Source: Steroidobacter agaridevorans (GTDB lineage Bacteria; Pseudomonadota; Gammaproteobacteria; Steroidobacterales; Steroidobacteraceae). Taken from it: a stretch of 64,000 nt of DNA. The stretch's first letter is position 1, and every line of letters starts with the position of its first letter. The position numbers were made by a program, and so were the translations under genes. The notes under the pieces are model-generated. The model was not told the DNA's origin. It did no database searches and saw only the letters and a program-made list of their open reading frames with translations. The stretch lies in NCBI RefSeq assembly GCF_009932555.1, contig NZ_BLJO01000008.1:182644-246643 (forward strand). The letters are read 5' to 3'. Positions 43,093 to 51,958 of the stretch are shown piece by piece.

Positions 43093-43500
43093 ATGAGCGT
43101 CGAACGCATCAATCCGCCCGAGCTCTACGACAGCGTGCGCTACGGGTTCTCGCATGCCACCCTGCAGAAGGGCGGCAAAACGCTGCATCTCGCGGGGCAA
43201 GTTGCCTGGGATGCGGAGGGCAATGTAGTCGGCGGCTCGGACCTTGCTGCGCAAACGCGACAGGCGCTGGCGAATCTCAAGGCCGTGTTGAAGGCTGCGG
43301 GCTGCAGCCCCGCGGACATCGTTCGAATCCGCACCTACGTTGTGAATCACACGCCGGACAAGCTCGGCCCGGTGCTCGGCGAAGTCGGTGCGTTTTTCGG
43401 TGGCGCCACGCCGCCGCCGAATACATTCATCGGTGTGGCCGCGCTCGCGCTCCCTGATTTCCTGGTCGAAATCGAAGCGATCGCCGCGGCCCCGGAATGA
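43093..43500 (+). CDS. RidA-family enamine/imine deaminase
   Basis: The 135-residue protein fits RidA/YjgF: YGFSHATLQKGGKTLHLAGQVAWDAEGNVVGG, ALANLKAVLKAAGCSPADIVRIRTYVV and the C-terminal LPDFLVEIEAIAAAPE, with the Glu typical of the family. RidA proteins hydrolyse reactive imines and enamines made during amino acid breakdown. That suits a neighbourhood encoding an amine-oxidising flavoenzyme. The start is ATG 43093; the frame is open further upstream. Confidence 0.85.
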   Translation: MSVERINPPELYDSVRYGFSHATLQKGGKTLHLAGQVAWDAEGNVVGGSDLAAQTRQALANLKAVLKAAGCSPADIVRIRTYVVNHTPDKLGPVLGEVGAFFGGATPPPNTFIGVAALALPDFLVEIEAIAAAPE

Positions 43501-43529
43501 AGTCAGGGTCGCGCCAGTGCGAGTCATTC

Positions 43530-44816
43530 TCAAAGTCCTGCGTTGTCGCGAAGCCTCACCGGCTTGATCGGATTCGCGGCACTTGCTTTCGGTCTCTCTA
43601 GGAGAGTAAAAAGCACGGCGAAGGCCAACAGGGGAATAGCACCAGCCGCAAGAAAGACTGGTGCGTAACCATAATGATCGAGTGTCCAGCCGGTGGCCAT
43701 GGTGAACACCATGCCACCGGCTCCGGCGCCCATCCCGCCCAAGCCCACCACCGAGCCGACCGAGTCGCGCGGAAAAGCATCGGCGCACAACGACATCATA
43801 TTCGGCGCCCACAGCCCGAAGCCCAGCATCGCCGTGCTGATGCCGGCGAAAATGATCGTGATGCTCAGTTCGAAGGCCGCAGCGATGCCGGCCGTCATCA
43901 GCAACATTCCGATCAGCATCACTGTGAGGCGCGCGGAAATGACGCCCAAGCCGCGCCGGCATAACAAATCGGAGAACGCGCCGCCTAGCACGATGCCCAC
44001 GCCTTGCGCGGCGAACGGGATCCACGCGTACTTGCCGATATCCGCCGCAGTGAAGCCGGCGCTGCGAGTGAGATATTCGGGAATCCAGAAGTAGTAGAAC
44101 CAGACCCACGGATCTGCGAGCACACGCGCGCCGATCACGGCCCAGACGTTGCGAGATCGGAGCAGGCTCATGTAGGGAGTGCGCTTGGCAGGCGCGGCCG
44201 CGTCCTCACCGATGTGATGCAGCTCTTCATCGGTGACGGCCGGATGTGCGCGAGGCAAACGATAGAGCCACATCCACGCCGCGAGCCACACGAGGCCGAC
44301 GAGCCCTGTGAGAATGAAGGCCCAGCGCCAGCCCAACGTGAGATTGATCCACGCGACGATGGGGACTGAGATCACCAGGCCCGCGCTGACACCGGCGCTC
44401 CAGAGTCCCGTCGCGAAGCCCCGTTCCTTTTGCGGAAACCATTCGGAAACCGCTTTGACGCACGCGGCCCAGCTGCCCGCCTCGCCGGCGCCCAACAAGA
44501 AACGAAAGACGGCGAAGGAGGCGACGCTGCCGGCGATCGCGTGTAGTCCGGCAGCGAGTGACCACCAAGCCATGATGAGCGCGAATCCCAGGCGCGTGCC
44601 GATGCGATCGATCAGCCAGCCCGTCACCGGCTGCATGAACGTGTACGCGAGCAGGAACGCCGTGAGAATCGATGCGTAACCCGTGTTGCTGATCTGCAGC
44701 TGATCGCGCAACGTCGGCGCGAGCACGGTCAGCACCTGGCGATCGACATAACTGATCGCGGTGGCCGCGAACAGCAGCAGCACGATCACCCAGCGAAAGT
44801 TGGGAATCTTTTTCAC
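43530..44816 (-). CDS. MFS transporter, anion:cation symporter (ACS) type
   Basis: The 428-residue membrane protein has about twelve helices. It opens FRWVIVLLLFAATAISYVDRQVLTVLAPTLRDQL and has GWLIDRIGTRLGFALIMAWWSLA and FRFLLGAGEAGSWAACVKAVSEWFP, typical of hexuronate, galactonate or aromatic-acid permeases. It converges on the RidA gene and lies beyond the LysR gene on the same strand. It probably imports a small organic acid that feeds the local pathway. Confidence 0.87.
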   Translation of the reverse strand: MKKIPNFRWVIVLLLFAATAISYVDRQVLTVLAPTLRDQLQISNTGYASILTAFLLAYTFMQPVTGWLIDRIGTRLGFALIMAWWSLAAGLHAIAGSVASFAVFRFLLGAGEAGSWAACVKAVSEWFPQKERGFATGLWSAGVSAGLVISVPIVAWINLTLGWRWAFILTGLVGLVWLAAWMWLYRLPRAHPAVTDEELHHIGEDAAAPAKRTPYMSLLRSRNVWAVIGARVLADPWVWFYYFWIPEYLTRSAGFTAADIGKYAWIPFAAQGVGIVLGGAFSDLLCRRGLGVISARLTVMLIGMLLMTAGIAAAFELSITIIFAGISTAMLGFGLWAPNMMSLCADAFPRDSVGSVVGLGGMGAGAGGMVFTMATGWTLDHYGYAPVFLAAGAIPLLAFAVLFTLLERPKASAANPIKPVRLRDNAGL

Positions 44817-44833
44817 CAGTGTTTGTGTCTAGA

Positions 44834-44946
44834 GCCACCCCAGGCACATGGATGTGCCCGCCGCCGCAGGCGGCGAGCGCAGGAGCAAAAGTCGCGCCTT
44901 TTGCTCTCTGCGCCTGAGCGCGAGTGGCAGGATGCCCGAGTCGCTC
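44834..44946 (+). repeat. Structured intergenic repeat, copy 2
   Basis: About 113 bp between the LysR stop and the MFS start. It has the same four hairpins as copy 1: GGCACAT-GG-ATGTGCC, GCCGCC-GCA-GGCGGC, GAGCAAAA-N8-TTTTGCTC, and GAGCG/CGCTC enclosing GGCA-GGA-TGCC. Stem positions that differ from copy 1 change as pairs, for example T-A to C-G in hairpin 1 and G-C to C-G in hairpin 4. Its end lies 6 bp from the LysR stop codon. Confidence 0.75.
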
Positions 44947-44952
44947 TTTTAA

Positions 44953-45855
44953 TTACGCAATCAAGCTCTTCAGGTGCGCCTCGATCCGCAGCATCAATCG
45001 ATACACGCCGTTCGGCACTTGCCGGCCGGTGCGCGTGATCAGGCTGATGCGGGTCGAGTTCATCACCGGGTTCTCGATGGGGATCGCGATCAATTTGCCT
45101 TCGCTCAGCTGCGGCTGCGCCAGGAACTCCGGCAGGAATGTGAGGCCGCGGCCGCACTTGGCGAAGTCCTTCAGCAGCATCATCGAGTTCGCGATCAACC
45201 CCGGCTCGAGGAACACGGCTTCGGCATGTTCGGCCTCGCGCACGATCTGGCGGATGCGGAACGAATCTTCCGGCAGGCCGATGCTGTACTGTTTGAGCTC
45301 GGCCAGCTTCACGCTCTTGCGGCCGGCCAGCTCATGCCTGGGATGGACGATGGCCTTCAGCGGTTGTGACAGCGTTAGTCGCGCGCGGACTTTCGGGTCT
45401 TTGGGCACATCGAAGATGAGCCCGAAGTGGGCCTCGTCCTCGCGCACCAGGGCGACCGCGTCGTTGGTGCCGCTCATCTTCACGCGCACCGTCAGCCCCG
45501 GATAGCGGCGCATGAACTCCTGCAGGACTTCACTGAAGGCGTCGCTGATGAAAGCCTCGCCGACCGCGAGGTTGATGGTGCCGCTGCGAATGCTTCGCAA
45601 CTCGGCGACCCGCGACAGGAACACCTCTTCGTGAGCCTGCATCTCGCGGTAATAAGCGAAGGCGGCGTTGCCCGCTTCGGTCAGCTTGATCTTGCGGCGT
45701 CCGCCCTCGATCAACCGCATGCCCAGTTCCTTCTCGAGCGCGGCGATCTGCCGGCTGATGGACGAGGTCGCGACATTCAGCTCATCGCTGGCCGCCCGCA
45801 TCGTCCCGAGCCGCGCTGCCTCGTACAAATAGCGCAGTCGAATTTCCCCGTGCAT
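44953..45855 (-). CDS. LysR-family transcriptional regulator
   Basis: The 300-residue protein has an N-terminal winged helix-turn-helix (LRYLYEAARLGTMRAASDELNVATSSISRQIAALEKELG) and a LysR effector domain (INLAVGEAFISDAFSEVLQEFMRRYPGL). It is divergent from the oxidase operon and upstream of the MFS gene on its own strand, so both are likely targets. The intergenic space at 45856-45994 would hold the shared control region. The effector is unknown. Confidence 0.88.
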   Translation of the reverse strand: MHGEIRLRYLYEAARLGTMRAASDELNVATSSISRQIAALEKELGMRLIEGGRRKIKLTEAGNAAFAYYREMQAHEEVFLSRVAELRSIRSGTINLAVGEAFISDAFSEVLQEFMRRYPGLTVRVKMSGTNDAVALVREDEAHFGLIFDVPKDPKVRARLTLSQPLKAIVHPRHELAGRKSVKLAELKQYSIGLPEDSFRIRQIVREAEHAEAVFLEPGLIANSMMLLKDFAKCGRGLTFLPEFLAQPQLSEGKLIAIPIENPVMNSTRISLITRTGRQVPNGVYRLMLRIEAHLKSLIA

Positions 45856-45994
45856 GCGTTCTCCCCGATACTTGCAGTAAACGCAACGAAGTCGAGTCTA
45901 TGTTGAGGTCGCGCCCGGATTCAATCAGCTCCAAACTTATCCCCCCGATCGCCAGCGAACCGGCTGGACGGTCGGTTCGGAGCCCTGAAGAACA

Positions 45995-47191
45995 ATGAAA
46001 CCCGTCAACGTGGTGGTGCTCGGCGGCGGCCTGGTGGGCTGCGCGGCGGCGTATTACCTGGCCCGGCGCGGGGCTGGCGTGCTGTTGGTCGAGCAGGGCG
46101 ATCTGAATCGCGAAGCTTCCGGCCGCAATGCCGGCTCGCTGCACTTTCAGCTCGAGTACCGGCTGATTCGCTATGGCGACGAATTGGCTGCGCAGTTCGC
46201 CCAGATCATTCCGCTGAGTCTGGTCGCGCTCGAAGACTGGCGCGGGCTGGAAGCCGAGCTGCGGGCCGACCTCGAAGTCGGCATGCATGGCGGCTTGATC
46301 GTGGCTGAGTCGGATGCTGATGTGGCGCTGCTGGAAAGGAGGCAGGCGCTGCAGGAGAAATGGGGACTGGCGTCTCAGCTGCTGTCGGCCGCGGAGGTCC
46401 GGCGGATGGCTCCGTACCTGGCTGAGAGCGTCATTGCCGCCGGTTACTTTCCGCACGAAGGCCATGCGAACCCCCGGCTGGTCGCGCCGGCGTTTGCTCG
46501 TCGCGCGGAAGAACTGGGGGTGACCATTCAGTCGCAGACTCGAGTGACGGGGCTCATGCGCGATGGTGCGCAGTGGGTTGTCACTGTGGTCGATCGATCC
46601 GGCCGTGCTCGAGAAGTGATTGCGGATGCTGTGCTCAATGCGGCTGGTGCGTGGGCTGGTGAGATTGGCGCGCTCGCGCATTTGCACTTGCCGATCTTTG
46701 CGGTGCCCTTGTCGATGAATGTCATCGAGCGCGCTGCGCCTCTGATTCCGCATCTCGTGCAGCACGCGAGTCAGCGGCTGACGCTCAAGCAAGTTGCGGC
46801 GGGGAATGTTTTGGTAGGCGGTGGCTGGCCGAGTCGGTTCTCGCGCGAGGGTTCAGCGATGAGCACGCAGCGGCGCGCTGATCCTGTGGTCGAGAATGTG
46901 ATGGCGAATCTGACGTTGGCTGCGCGGCTTGTGCCGGCGATTGGCGGGTTGCATTTGTTACGTTCGTGGACGGGGATTACTGGGATCACGACGGATCAGA
47001 TGCCGCTGCTCGGCGCAGTGCCGGAGGCGCCGGGGTTCTTCGTTGCTGCGGGCGGCGCGGCGTTTACGCATGGGCCCACGTATGCGCGGCTGGTGAGTGA
47101 GTTGATTCTGGAGGGGCGGCCCTCGGTGAGCATCGACTTGTATAGTCCGGCGCGGTTCAGTCACATCAATAATTTCATGGCGTCGGTGTGA
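45995..47191 (+). CDS. FAD-dependent amino acid/amine oxidoreductase (DAO family, HcnC/LhpB-like)
   Basis: The 398-residue protein begins with the dinucleotide-binding VNVVVLGGGLVGCAAAYYLARRGAGVLLVE and has ASGRNAGSLHFQLEY, HANPRLVAPAFARRAEELG, VLNAAGAWAGEIG and TGITTDQMPLLGAVPEAPGFFVAAGG. It matches DAO-family subunits of hydrogen cyanide synthase, opine oxidase and D-hydroxyproline dehydrogenase. The two following genes encode the usual partners, so it is probably the catalytic subunit of a heterotrimeric membrane-linked dehydrogenase. The amine substrate cannot be named from sequence. Confidence 0.85.
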   Translation: MKPVNVVVLGGGLVGCAAAYYLARRGAGVLLVEQGDLNREASGRNAGSLHFQLEYRLIRYGDELAAQFAQIIPLSLVALEDWRGLEAELRADLEVGMHGGLIVAESDADVALLERRQALQEKWGLASQLLSAAEVRRMAPYLAESVIAAGYFPHEGHANPRLVAPAFARRAEELGVTIQSQTRVTGLMRDGAQWVVTVVDRSGRAREVIADAVLNAAGAWAGEIGALAHLHLPIFAVPLSMNVIERAAPLIPHLVQHASQRLTLKQVAAGNVLVGGGWPSRFSREGSAMSTQRRADPVVENVMANLTLAARLVPAIGGLHLLRSWTGITGITTDQMPLLGAVPEAPGFFVAAGGAAFTHGPTYARLVSELILEGRPSVSIDLYSPARFSHINNFMASV

Positions 47192-47257
47192 TGAGCCGAA
47201 GGCAGCTTCGTCAATTGCTTTGTCATGCGGCGTACACCACGGTGTGCGGGAGCAAAC

Positions 47258-47554
47258 GTGAGTAAGCGCATTACCGTTGGCGTTGTGAGGCCGTCGCCCG
47301 TAAGCATCTTCGTTAATGGCAAGGCGGTCGAGGCGTACGAAGGTGAGTCCGTGCTGACTGCGCTGATTGCTGCTGGGGTGCTTGCGACGTCGCGAGACAG
47401 TTTTGGGCGATTGCGTACGCCTTTTTGCAACATGGGTGTTTGTTTCGACTGCTTGGTCGAAGTGGAAGAGGGCGGCAGGGTTTCATCGCGCGTTCGGGCT
47501 TGTTTGACGCCGGTGCGCGCTGGGTTGCGTGTCGTCGTGCCGGAAGGACGCTGA
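47258..47554 (+). CDS. Small [2Fe-2S] subunit (HcnA-like)
   Basis: The 98-residue protein has VSIFVNGKAVEAYEGESVLTALIAAG and the cluster-binding cysteines in TPFCNMGVCFDCLVEV plus RACLTPV. This is the size and pattern of the ferredoxin-like small subunit of HcnABC and hydroxyproline dehydrogenases. The start is GTG 47258, five bases after GGGAG. Its stop overlaps the next ATG by one base (TGATG), indicating translational coupling. Confidence 0.86.
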   Translation: MSKRITVGVVRPSPVSIFVNGKAVEAYEGESVLTALIAAGVLATSRDSFGRLRTPFCNMGVCFDCLVEVEEGGRVSSRVRACLTPVRAGLRVVVPEGR

Positions 47555-49143
47555 TGGGCGCGAGCGATCAGCAAGTGAGTGATGCGACTTGCGATGTTGC
47601 CATCATTGGCGCTGGCCCGTCCGGCCTTGCTGCCGCGGCTGTGCTTCGCGAGCACGGCGTCGGTGTGACTGTCATCGATGAGCAGCCGAGAGCCGGTGGC
47701 CAGATCCTCCGTCAGCCGCCGAAGAATTTCTCTGTGGCTCATTGGCTGCCGGCGAAGCTGTACGACCGCGTGAAGGCCGCGTTGCATGCGGTGAGCGAGC
47801 AGCAGGATATCGATTGGCGATTCCAATCGACGGTGCTCGGAATCTTGCGGCCGTCGGCGTATCGAACACTGCGTGCGGACGCGTCCGGCGCCGCCGGCCC
47901 GGAATCAGCGGCCGTCCGCAGCCACATGGAAAGACAAACCAGCGTCGCTGGTCCGGACCAGAAGCTTGGTGGTGGTGCGCACGAGCTGTGGATCCAAGGG
48001 CCGTCGGGGTGTTATTTGCTCCGTGCTAACGCGGTGCTCCTCGCTCCGGGCTGTTACGAGCGTCCGCTGGCGTTTCCGGGCTGGACGCTGCCGGGCGTGA
48101 TGGGGGCTGGGGCGATTCAGGGGTTCGTGAAGAGCCAGCAATTCGTGCCGGGCAATCGTTTCGTGCTTGCGGGCAGCCATCCATTACAGCTGGTCGTCGC
48201 CGATCAGCTGCTGACTGCGGGAGCGCAGGTGGCAGCCGTTGTCTTCACGCAGCGAAAGCAACAAGCCTTGCGCATGTTGCGCCATCCGTTCGTGGCGCTC
48301 AGACATCATCGGCAATTACTAGAAACATCTCACATCCTGCGCAGACTGCGCCGAGCCGGTGTGCCGGTCATCTTCGGCCACACCATTGTGCGTGCAGACG
48401 GCGCCCACGCCGTGGAGAAAGCGACGATCGCTGAGATCAATCCAAGCGGCACGATCGATCATCACAAAACCCATGTGTTCGAATGCGACCGCATCGGCGT
48501 CTGCCACGGCTTTCTCGCCTCATCCGAACTGGCGCGTCAGGCCGGCGCCGACATGCATTGGAAGGATCACGCCGGCGGCTGGCTGGCTCGTCACGATGAC
48601 TGGCTCGAATCGAGCATCAAGAACCTGTTCGTGGCTGGCGAAATCACCAGCGTCGATGGCGCCGACGCGGCGCTGGAAAAAGGTCGCATCGCGGCGGTGG
48701 GCATCCTGCGCTCACTCGGTCGCCTCGATGACAATCGCGCGCGCAGTCTGGCGTCGAACGCGAGGAAACGTTTGTCACATTTGCAGAGATTCGCCGCCGT
48801 GCTTCAGCAGCTTGCGCAACCTCCTGCGGGTCTCGCATTACAAACAATGAGCGACGACACCCTCCTGTGTCGCTGCGAGTCCATCCAACGGGGCGAGTTG
48901 CAACGGGCGCTAGCAGACAACAAACATGTGCTCTCCGCCGATGCCGCCAAGCTGCTGACCAGGGTCGGCATGGGCTTGTGCCAAGGCCGACTCTGCGGCG
49001 ACAACGTCGCGCGCGTGATCGCCGATGCGCGCGGCGTGCAGCCCGACGAAGTTGGGCCATTTCAGGCACAAGCGCCAGTGAAGCCCGTGCCGCTCGCCGC
49101 ACTTACTCGCGAGCGCATTACTTCGCCACGTCCTCGTATGTAA
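47554..49143 (+). CDS. FAD/NAD(P)-binding oxidoreductase subunit (HcnB-like)
   Basis: The 529-residue protein has an FAD-binding start (CDVAIIGAGPSGLAAAAVLREHGVGVTVIDEQPRAGGQILRQP), NAVLLAPGCYERPLAFPGWTLPGVMGAGAIQ, NLFVAGEITSVDGADAALEKGRIAAVGIL, and a C-terminal BFD-like [2Fe-2S] segment with CRC and GMGLCQGRLC. Together with the DAO subunit and the small ferredoxin subunit it forms a typical three-part amine dehydrogenase. An insertion around residues 108-140 (SGAAGPESAAVRSH) makes it longer than typical HcnB. Confidence 0.86.
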   Translation: MGASDQQVSDATCDVAIIGAGPSGLAAAAVLREHGVGVTVIDEQPRAGGQILRQPPKNFSVAHWLPAKLYDRVKAALHAVSEQQDIDWRFQSTVLGILRPSAYRTLRADASGAAGPESAAVRSHMERQTSVAGPDQKLGGGAHELWIQGPSGCYLLRANAVLLAPGCYERPLAFPGWTLPGVMGAGAIQGFVKSQQFVPGNRFVLAGSHPLQLVVADQLLTAGAQVAAVVFTQRKQQALRMLRHPFVALRHHRQLLETSHILRRLRRAGVPVIFGHTIVRADGAHAVEKATIAEINPSGTIDHHKTHVFECDRIGVCHGFLASSELARQAGADMHWKDHAGGWLARHDDWLESSIKNLFVAGEITSVDGADAALEKGRIAAVGILRSLGRLDDNRARSLASNARKRLSHLQRFAAVLQQLAQPPAGLALQTMSDDTLLCRCESIQRGELQRALADNKHVLSADAAKLLTRVGMGLCQGRLCGDNVARVIADARGVQPDEVGPFQAQAPVKPVPLAALTRERITSPRPRM

Positions 49144-49309
49144 CGCCGGGAGCAATGAGCCCACGGCCTTGCACGTTGCAGCTGAGGCAACGAACGCGCG
49201 CAGCCGCTGTAATTGAATTCGGACCACAGGTGCAGCACTGTCCCGACCGGGTTACTTCGAGACTGGCCGTATTGATGAGCTGTCCCGAGCCGAGGCGATG
49301 GCAGCACAT
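49118..49309 (-). CDS. Possible small cysteine-rich protein
   Basis: A 63-codon minus-strand frame encodes eight cysteines (MCC near the start, GQCCTCG, and RCLSCNVQG) and ends GVTYEDVAK. The frame stays open upstream to beyond 49378 with another Cys (AACDSG) but has no earlier ATG/GTG/TTG that I can see. The spacing CCxC...CxxC could bind zinc. It overlaps the end of the HcnB-like gene by 26 bp and has no clear ribosome binding site, so it may be chance. Confidence 0.25.
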   Translation of the reverse strand: MCCHRLGSGQLINTASLEVTRSGQCCTCGPNSITAAARVRCLSCNVQGRGLIAPGVTYEDVAK

Positions 49310-49383
49310 CGATATGCGACCGCTGTCGCAGGCGGCGACAAGGATGTCCGAACGATCGCGTTTGATGAGTGAACGAGGCGCAT

Positions 49384-50103
49384 ATGGACCGACGTTGGCG
49401 GCATTTGTTTGCGTTCGTCTGGGTGTTCGCGGCGCTGGCGCTAAACAACGCGCGGGCCGACAACGCGGATGCGGTCAAAGCGGTGGAAGGTCTGTGGGCC
49501 TACACGACCTTGCTGGCCAGCGGCACTGGGCAGGTGATGCCGCTCACCGGCGTCATCCTCTACAAGGACGGGCTGTTCGCTCAGCAATCCATCTTCGACG
49601 GCGAGCCGTTCGACGCACAGGGCGCCATGGCGCATGCCGGTCCCTTCAGCGCCGGTCCGAGAGGCGTTCACATGACCGCCGAGCAGACAATCAGCATCAC
49701 GCCCGGCAAAGATCCCGCGCTGAAGTTCCGGCGCGACACTCAACACGACATCTCAGTCGATCGCGCCGGCGACACGATGACCATCGTGTTCGGCTCCGGC
49801 ACGGTGCAGAAATTCAAGCGCATCGGTCCGGCGCAGGGCGACATCTACAAATTGCAGGACGGCTTGCTCGCGCTGGTCGACGATCACTTCGTGCTGGTAG
49901 CCGGCGATGAACGGGCGGTGGTGACCGGCTTCGGCAAGTTCCAGCGCAAAGGCTCGGCCTACGATCTGCAGGTCATTCGCTGGTCGGAAGCGACGCCGAC
50001 GAAGGCGACCCATCGCCGCGATGCGAGCCTGAAAGCGACGTTCGATGGCAAGACCTTCGCGCTCGCCGATGGCCGTGCTTTCCAGGTGGTGGCCAGGAAG
50101 TAA
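49384..50103 (+). CDS. Secreted hypothetical protein
   Basis: The 239-residue product starts MDRRWRHLFAFVWVFAALALNNARA, a signal peptide, with GAGG five bases before the ATG. The mature part has VEGLWAYTTLLASGTGQVMPLTGVILYKDGLFAQQSIFDGEPF, suggesting a lipocalin-like beta-barrel of the type that often appears in secreted proteins of unknown role. No catalytic motif is evident. It precedes the DUF885 lipoprotein by 32 bp and may be co-transcribed. Confidence 0.65.
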   Translation: MDRRWRHLFAFVWVFAALALNNARADNADAVKAVEGLWAYTTLLASGTGQVMPLTGVILYKDGLFAQQSIFDGEPFDAQGAMAHAGPFSAGPRGVHMTAEQTISITPGKDPALKFRRDTQHDISVDRAGDTMTIVFGSGTVQKFKRIGPAQGDIYKLQDGLLALVDDHFVLVAGDERAVVTGFGKFQRKGSAYDLQVIRWSEATPTKATHRRDASLKATFDGKTFALADGRAFQVVARK

Positions 50104-50135
50104 ACTCGGCATTCCGCGATCCGAAGATTCTCAAC

Positions 50136-51887
50136 ATGACACGCAGTTATTCGATGAGCGCCACTCGCTGGGTCGGTCTGATCGGCGCGGCCTTGGCGTT
50201 AAGCGCACTGTCCGGCTGTTCGCGCAAAGAAGAAGCGCCGGCGGCGACCGGCCCATCGGCGTCGGCGGCCGCGCTCGAACCGTTGATTCAGCAGTACGCG
50301 CAGATCGAAAGGCTCGAAGAGGAAGAGATGGGCGGGCGGCGCGACGTATCCGCCGCCGGGTTCCAACAGGAAATCGACGTGCGACGGCAGTTGCTGGAAA
50401 AGGTCCGGCACGTGAGCAAAGACGGCCTGTCGCTCGACCAGGATATCGATCGGCGCTTGATGATCGGCTTGCTGGATTCCTCGATCCACACCGCCGAGGC
50501 GCGGCGCATCTGGGAGAACGATCCGGCGTTGTATGTCCCTGCGCCGGAGATCGGGCGTGGGCTCGAACCGACGGCGCCGGGCACGCCGCAGGAGCGCGCG
50601 ACATCACTGACGGCGGTGCTGAACGACTTGCCGGCGCGACTGGACCACGCCCGACGCAATCTGAAAACGCCGCCGCGCACGTTTACCGAGTCGGCGATCT
50701 TCAAGACCGAAGGCACGATCAAGCTGCTGCGCGAGAGCGCGCCGACACTGGCTGCACAGGCGGGCGATGCTAAGGAATCTTTGAATGCCGCCACGAAGAC
50801 GGCGCTGGCTGCCCTCGACGATTATTTGAAATTTCTGAAGGACGATCTGCTGTCGCGCTCGACCGGATCGTGGGTCTTCGGCAAAGAGAACTACGACTAC
50901 GTTCTGCAACACCGCTGGATGATGAACGCCGATGCCGACGCCATCCTCGCCCGTGGCCAGAAGGCATTCGAGGAAACTGAAGCGTTGGCGCAGGAGGTCG
51001 CGAAGCGGATCGATCCGAAGGCCAAGCACTGGACCGAGGTGTACGAGAAGCTCAAGGACGATCATCCGACGGCGGACGGCATCAAGCAGGCGTATCAGGC
51101 CAAGATCGACGCCGCCAAGGCGTTCGTAATCGAGAAGCACATCGTCACGTTGCCGCCCGGCGAGCGCGTGATCACCATCGATACGCCGCCGGCCATGCGG
51201 CGTTCGTCCCCGTTCGGCACGTTCCAGTCGGTCGATCCGTTCGGCAAAGATCTGGAAGGCAAGCTGGTGCTGACGCCCATCGAAGACTGGATGACGGCGC
51301 AGCAACGCGAAGACCGGCTGCGTTCGCATCACACGGCATGGATTCCGATTATTGCCGTGCACGAGGCGTATCCCGGCCATCATGTCGATGGGCTGAAGCG
51401 TCAGCAAAGCCCGCGGCTGCTTCGCAAGATCGTCCGCGAGTCCATCATGTCCGAGGGCTGGGGACTGTTCACCGAAGAGATGATGTTCGAGCAGGGCTTC
51501 CTGCAAGGCGATGACGTCCGCCTCACTCAGCTGCGCAATCGTTTGTGGCGCGCGGCCCGCGTGATCCTCGACGTAAGCTTGCACACCGGCCGCATGAGCT
51601 TCGACGACGCGGTGACTTTCTTATCCGAAAAGGTCCGCTTCGATCGTTACGCGGCCGGCCTCGACGTGAACATGTACATCGAGCGGCCGACCTATGTGCT
51701 CGGTTATCTGATCGGCATGCAGGAGATCGAGCAGATCCGCGCCGACTACATCAAGCAATATGGCGAGCCAGATCCGCCGAGCGAGTTCTACGACCGACTG
51801 TTGAGCGTCGGCTCCATTCCGCCGGCGCTGGTCCGCGAGTCGCTATTCGCTCAGAAGGCCGCCGAGGCGAAGGCGGGCGGCTCATGA
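50136..51887 (+). CDS. DUF885-family lipoprotein (predicted metallopeptidase)
   Basis: The 583-residue protein has a lipoprotein signal (LIGAALALSALSGCSRKEE) and a DUF885 domain. It contains the zinc-binding-like HEAYPGHHVD near 408, ESIMSEGWGLFTEEMMFEQG downstream, and RPTYVLGYLIGMQEIEQIR near the C-terminus. Members look like M3/gluzincin-type peptidases, but few have been studied. It would sit in the periplasm tethered to a membrane. Confidence 0.84.
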   Translation: MTRSYSMSATRWVGLIGAALALSALSGCSRKEEAPAATGPSASAAALEPLIQQYAQIERLEEEEMGGRRDVSAAGFQQEIDVRRQLLEKVRHVSKDGLSLDQDIDRRLMIGLLDSSIHTAEARRIWENDPALYVPAPEIGRGLEPTAPGTPQERATSLTAVLNDLPARLDHARRNLKTPPRTFTESAIFKTEGTIKLLRESAPTLAAQAGDAKESLNAATKTALAALDDYLKFLKDDLLSRSTGSWVFGKENYDYVLQHRWMMNADADAILARGQKAFEETEALAQEVAKRIDPKAKHWTEVYEKLKDDHPTADGIKQAYQAKIDAAKAFVIEKHIVTLPPGERVITIDTPPAMRRSSPFGTFQSVDPFGKDLEGKLVLTPIEDWMTAQQREDRLRSHHTAWIPIIAVHEAYPGHHVDGLKRQQSPRLLRKIVRESIMSEGWGLFTEEMMFEQGFLQGDDVRLTQLRNRLWRAARVILDVSLHTGRMSFDDAVTFLSEKVRFDRYAAGLDVNMYIERPTYVLGYLIGMQEIEQIRADYIKQYGEPDPPSEFYDRLLSVGSIPPALVRESLFAQKAAEAKAGGS

Positions 51888-51958
51888 ACGTCAAAACCCC
51901 AAGTTAGCGATATCAACCGATCCGCCCCCTTTCGCCCGGGCCCATCTCTCTGGCATGC

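Noticed and set aside
45995-49143. Calling the three-gene oxidase a hydrogen cyanide synthase
   Set aside because: The same architecture is shared with opine oxidase and hydroxyproline dehydrogenase. The gene order differs from hcnABC, and the neighbouring lyase and RidA favour amino acid catabolism.
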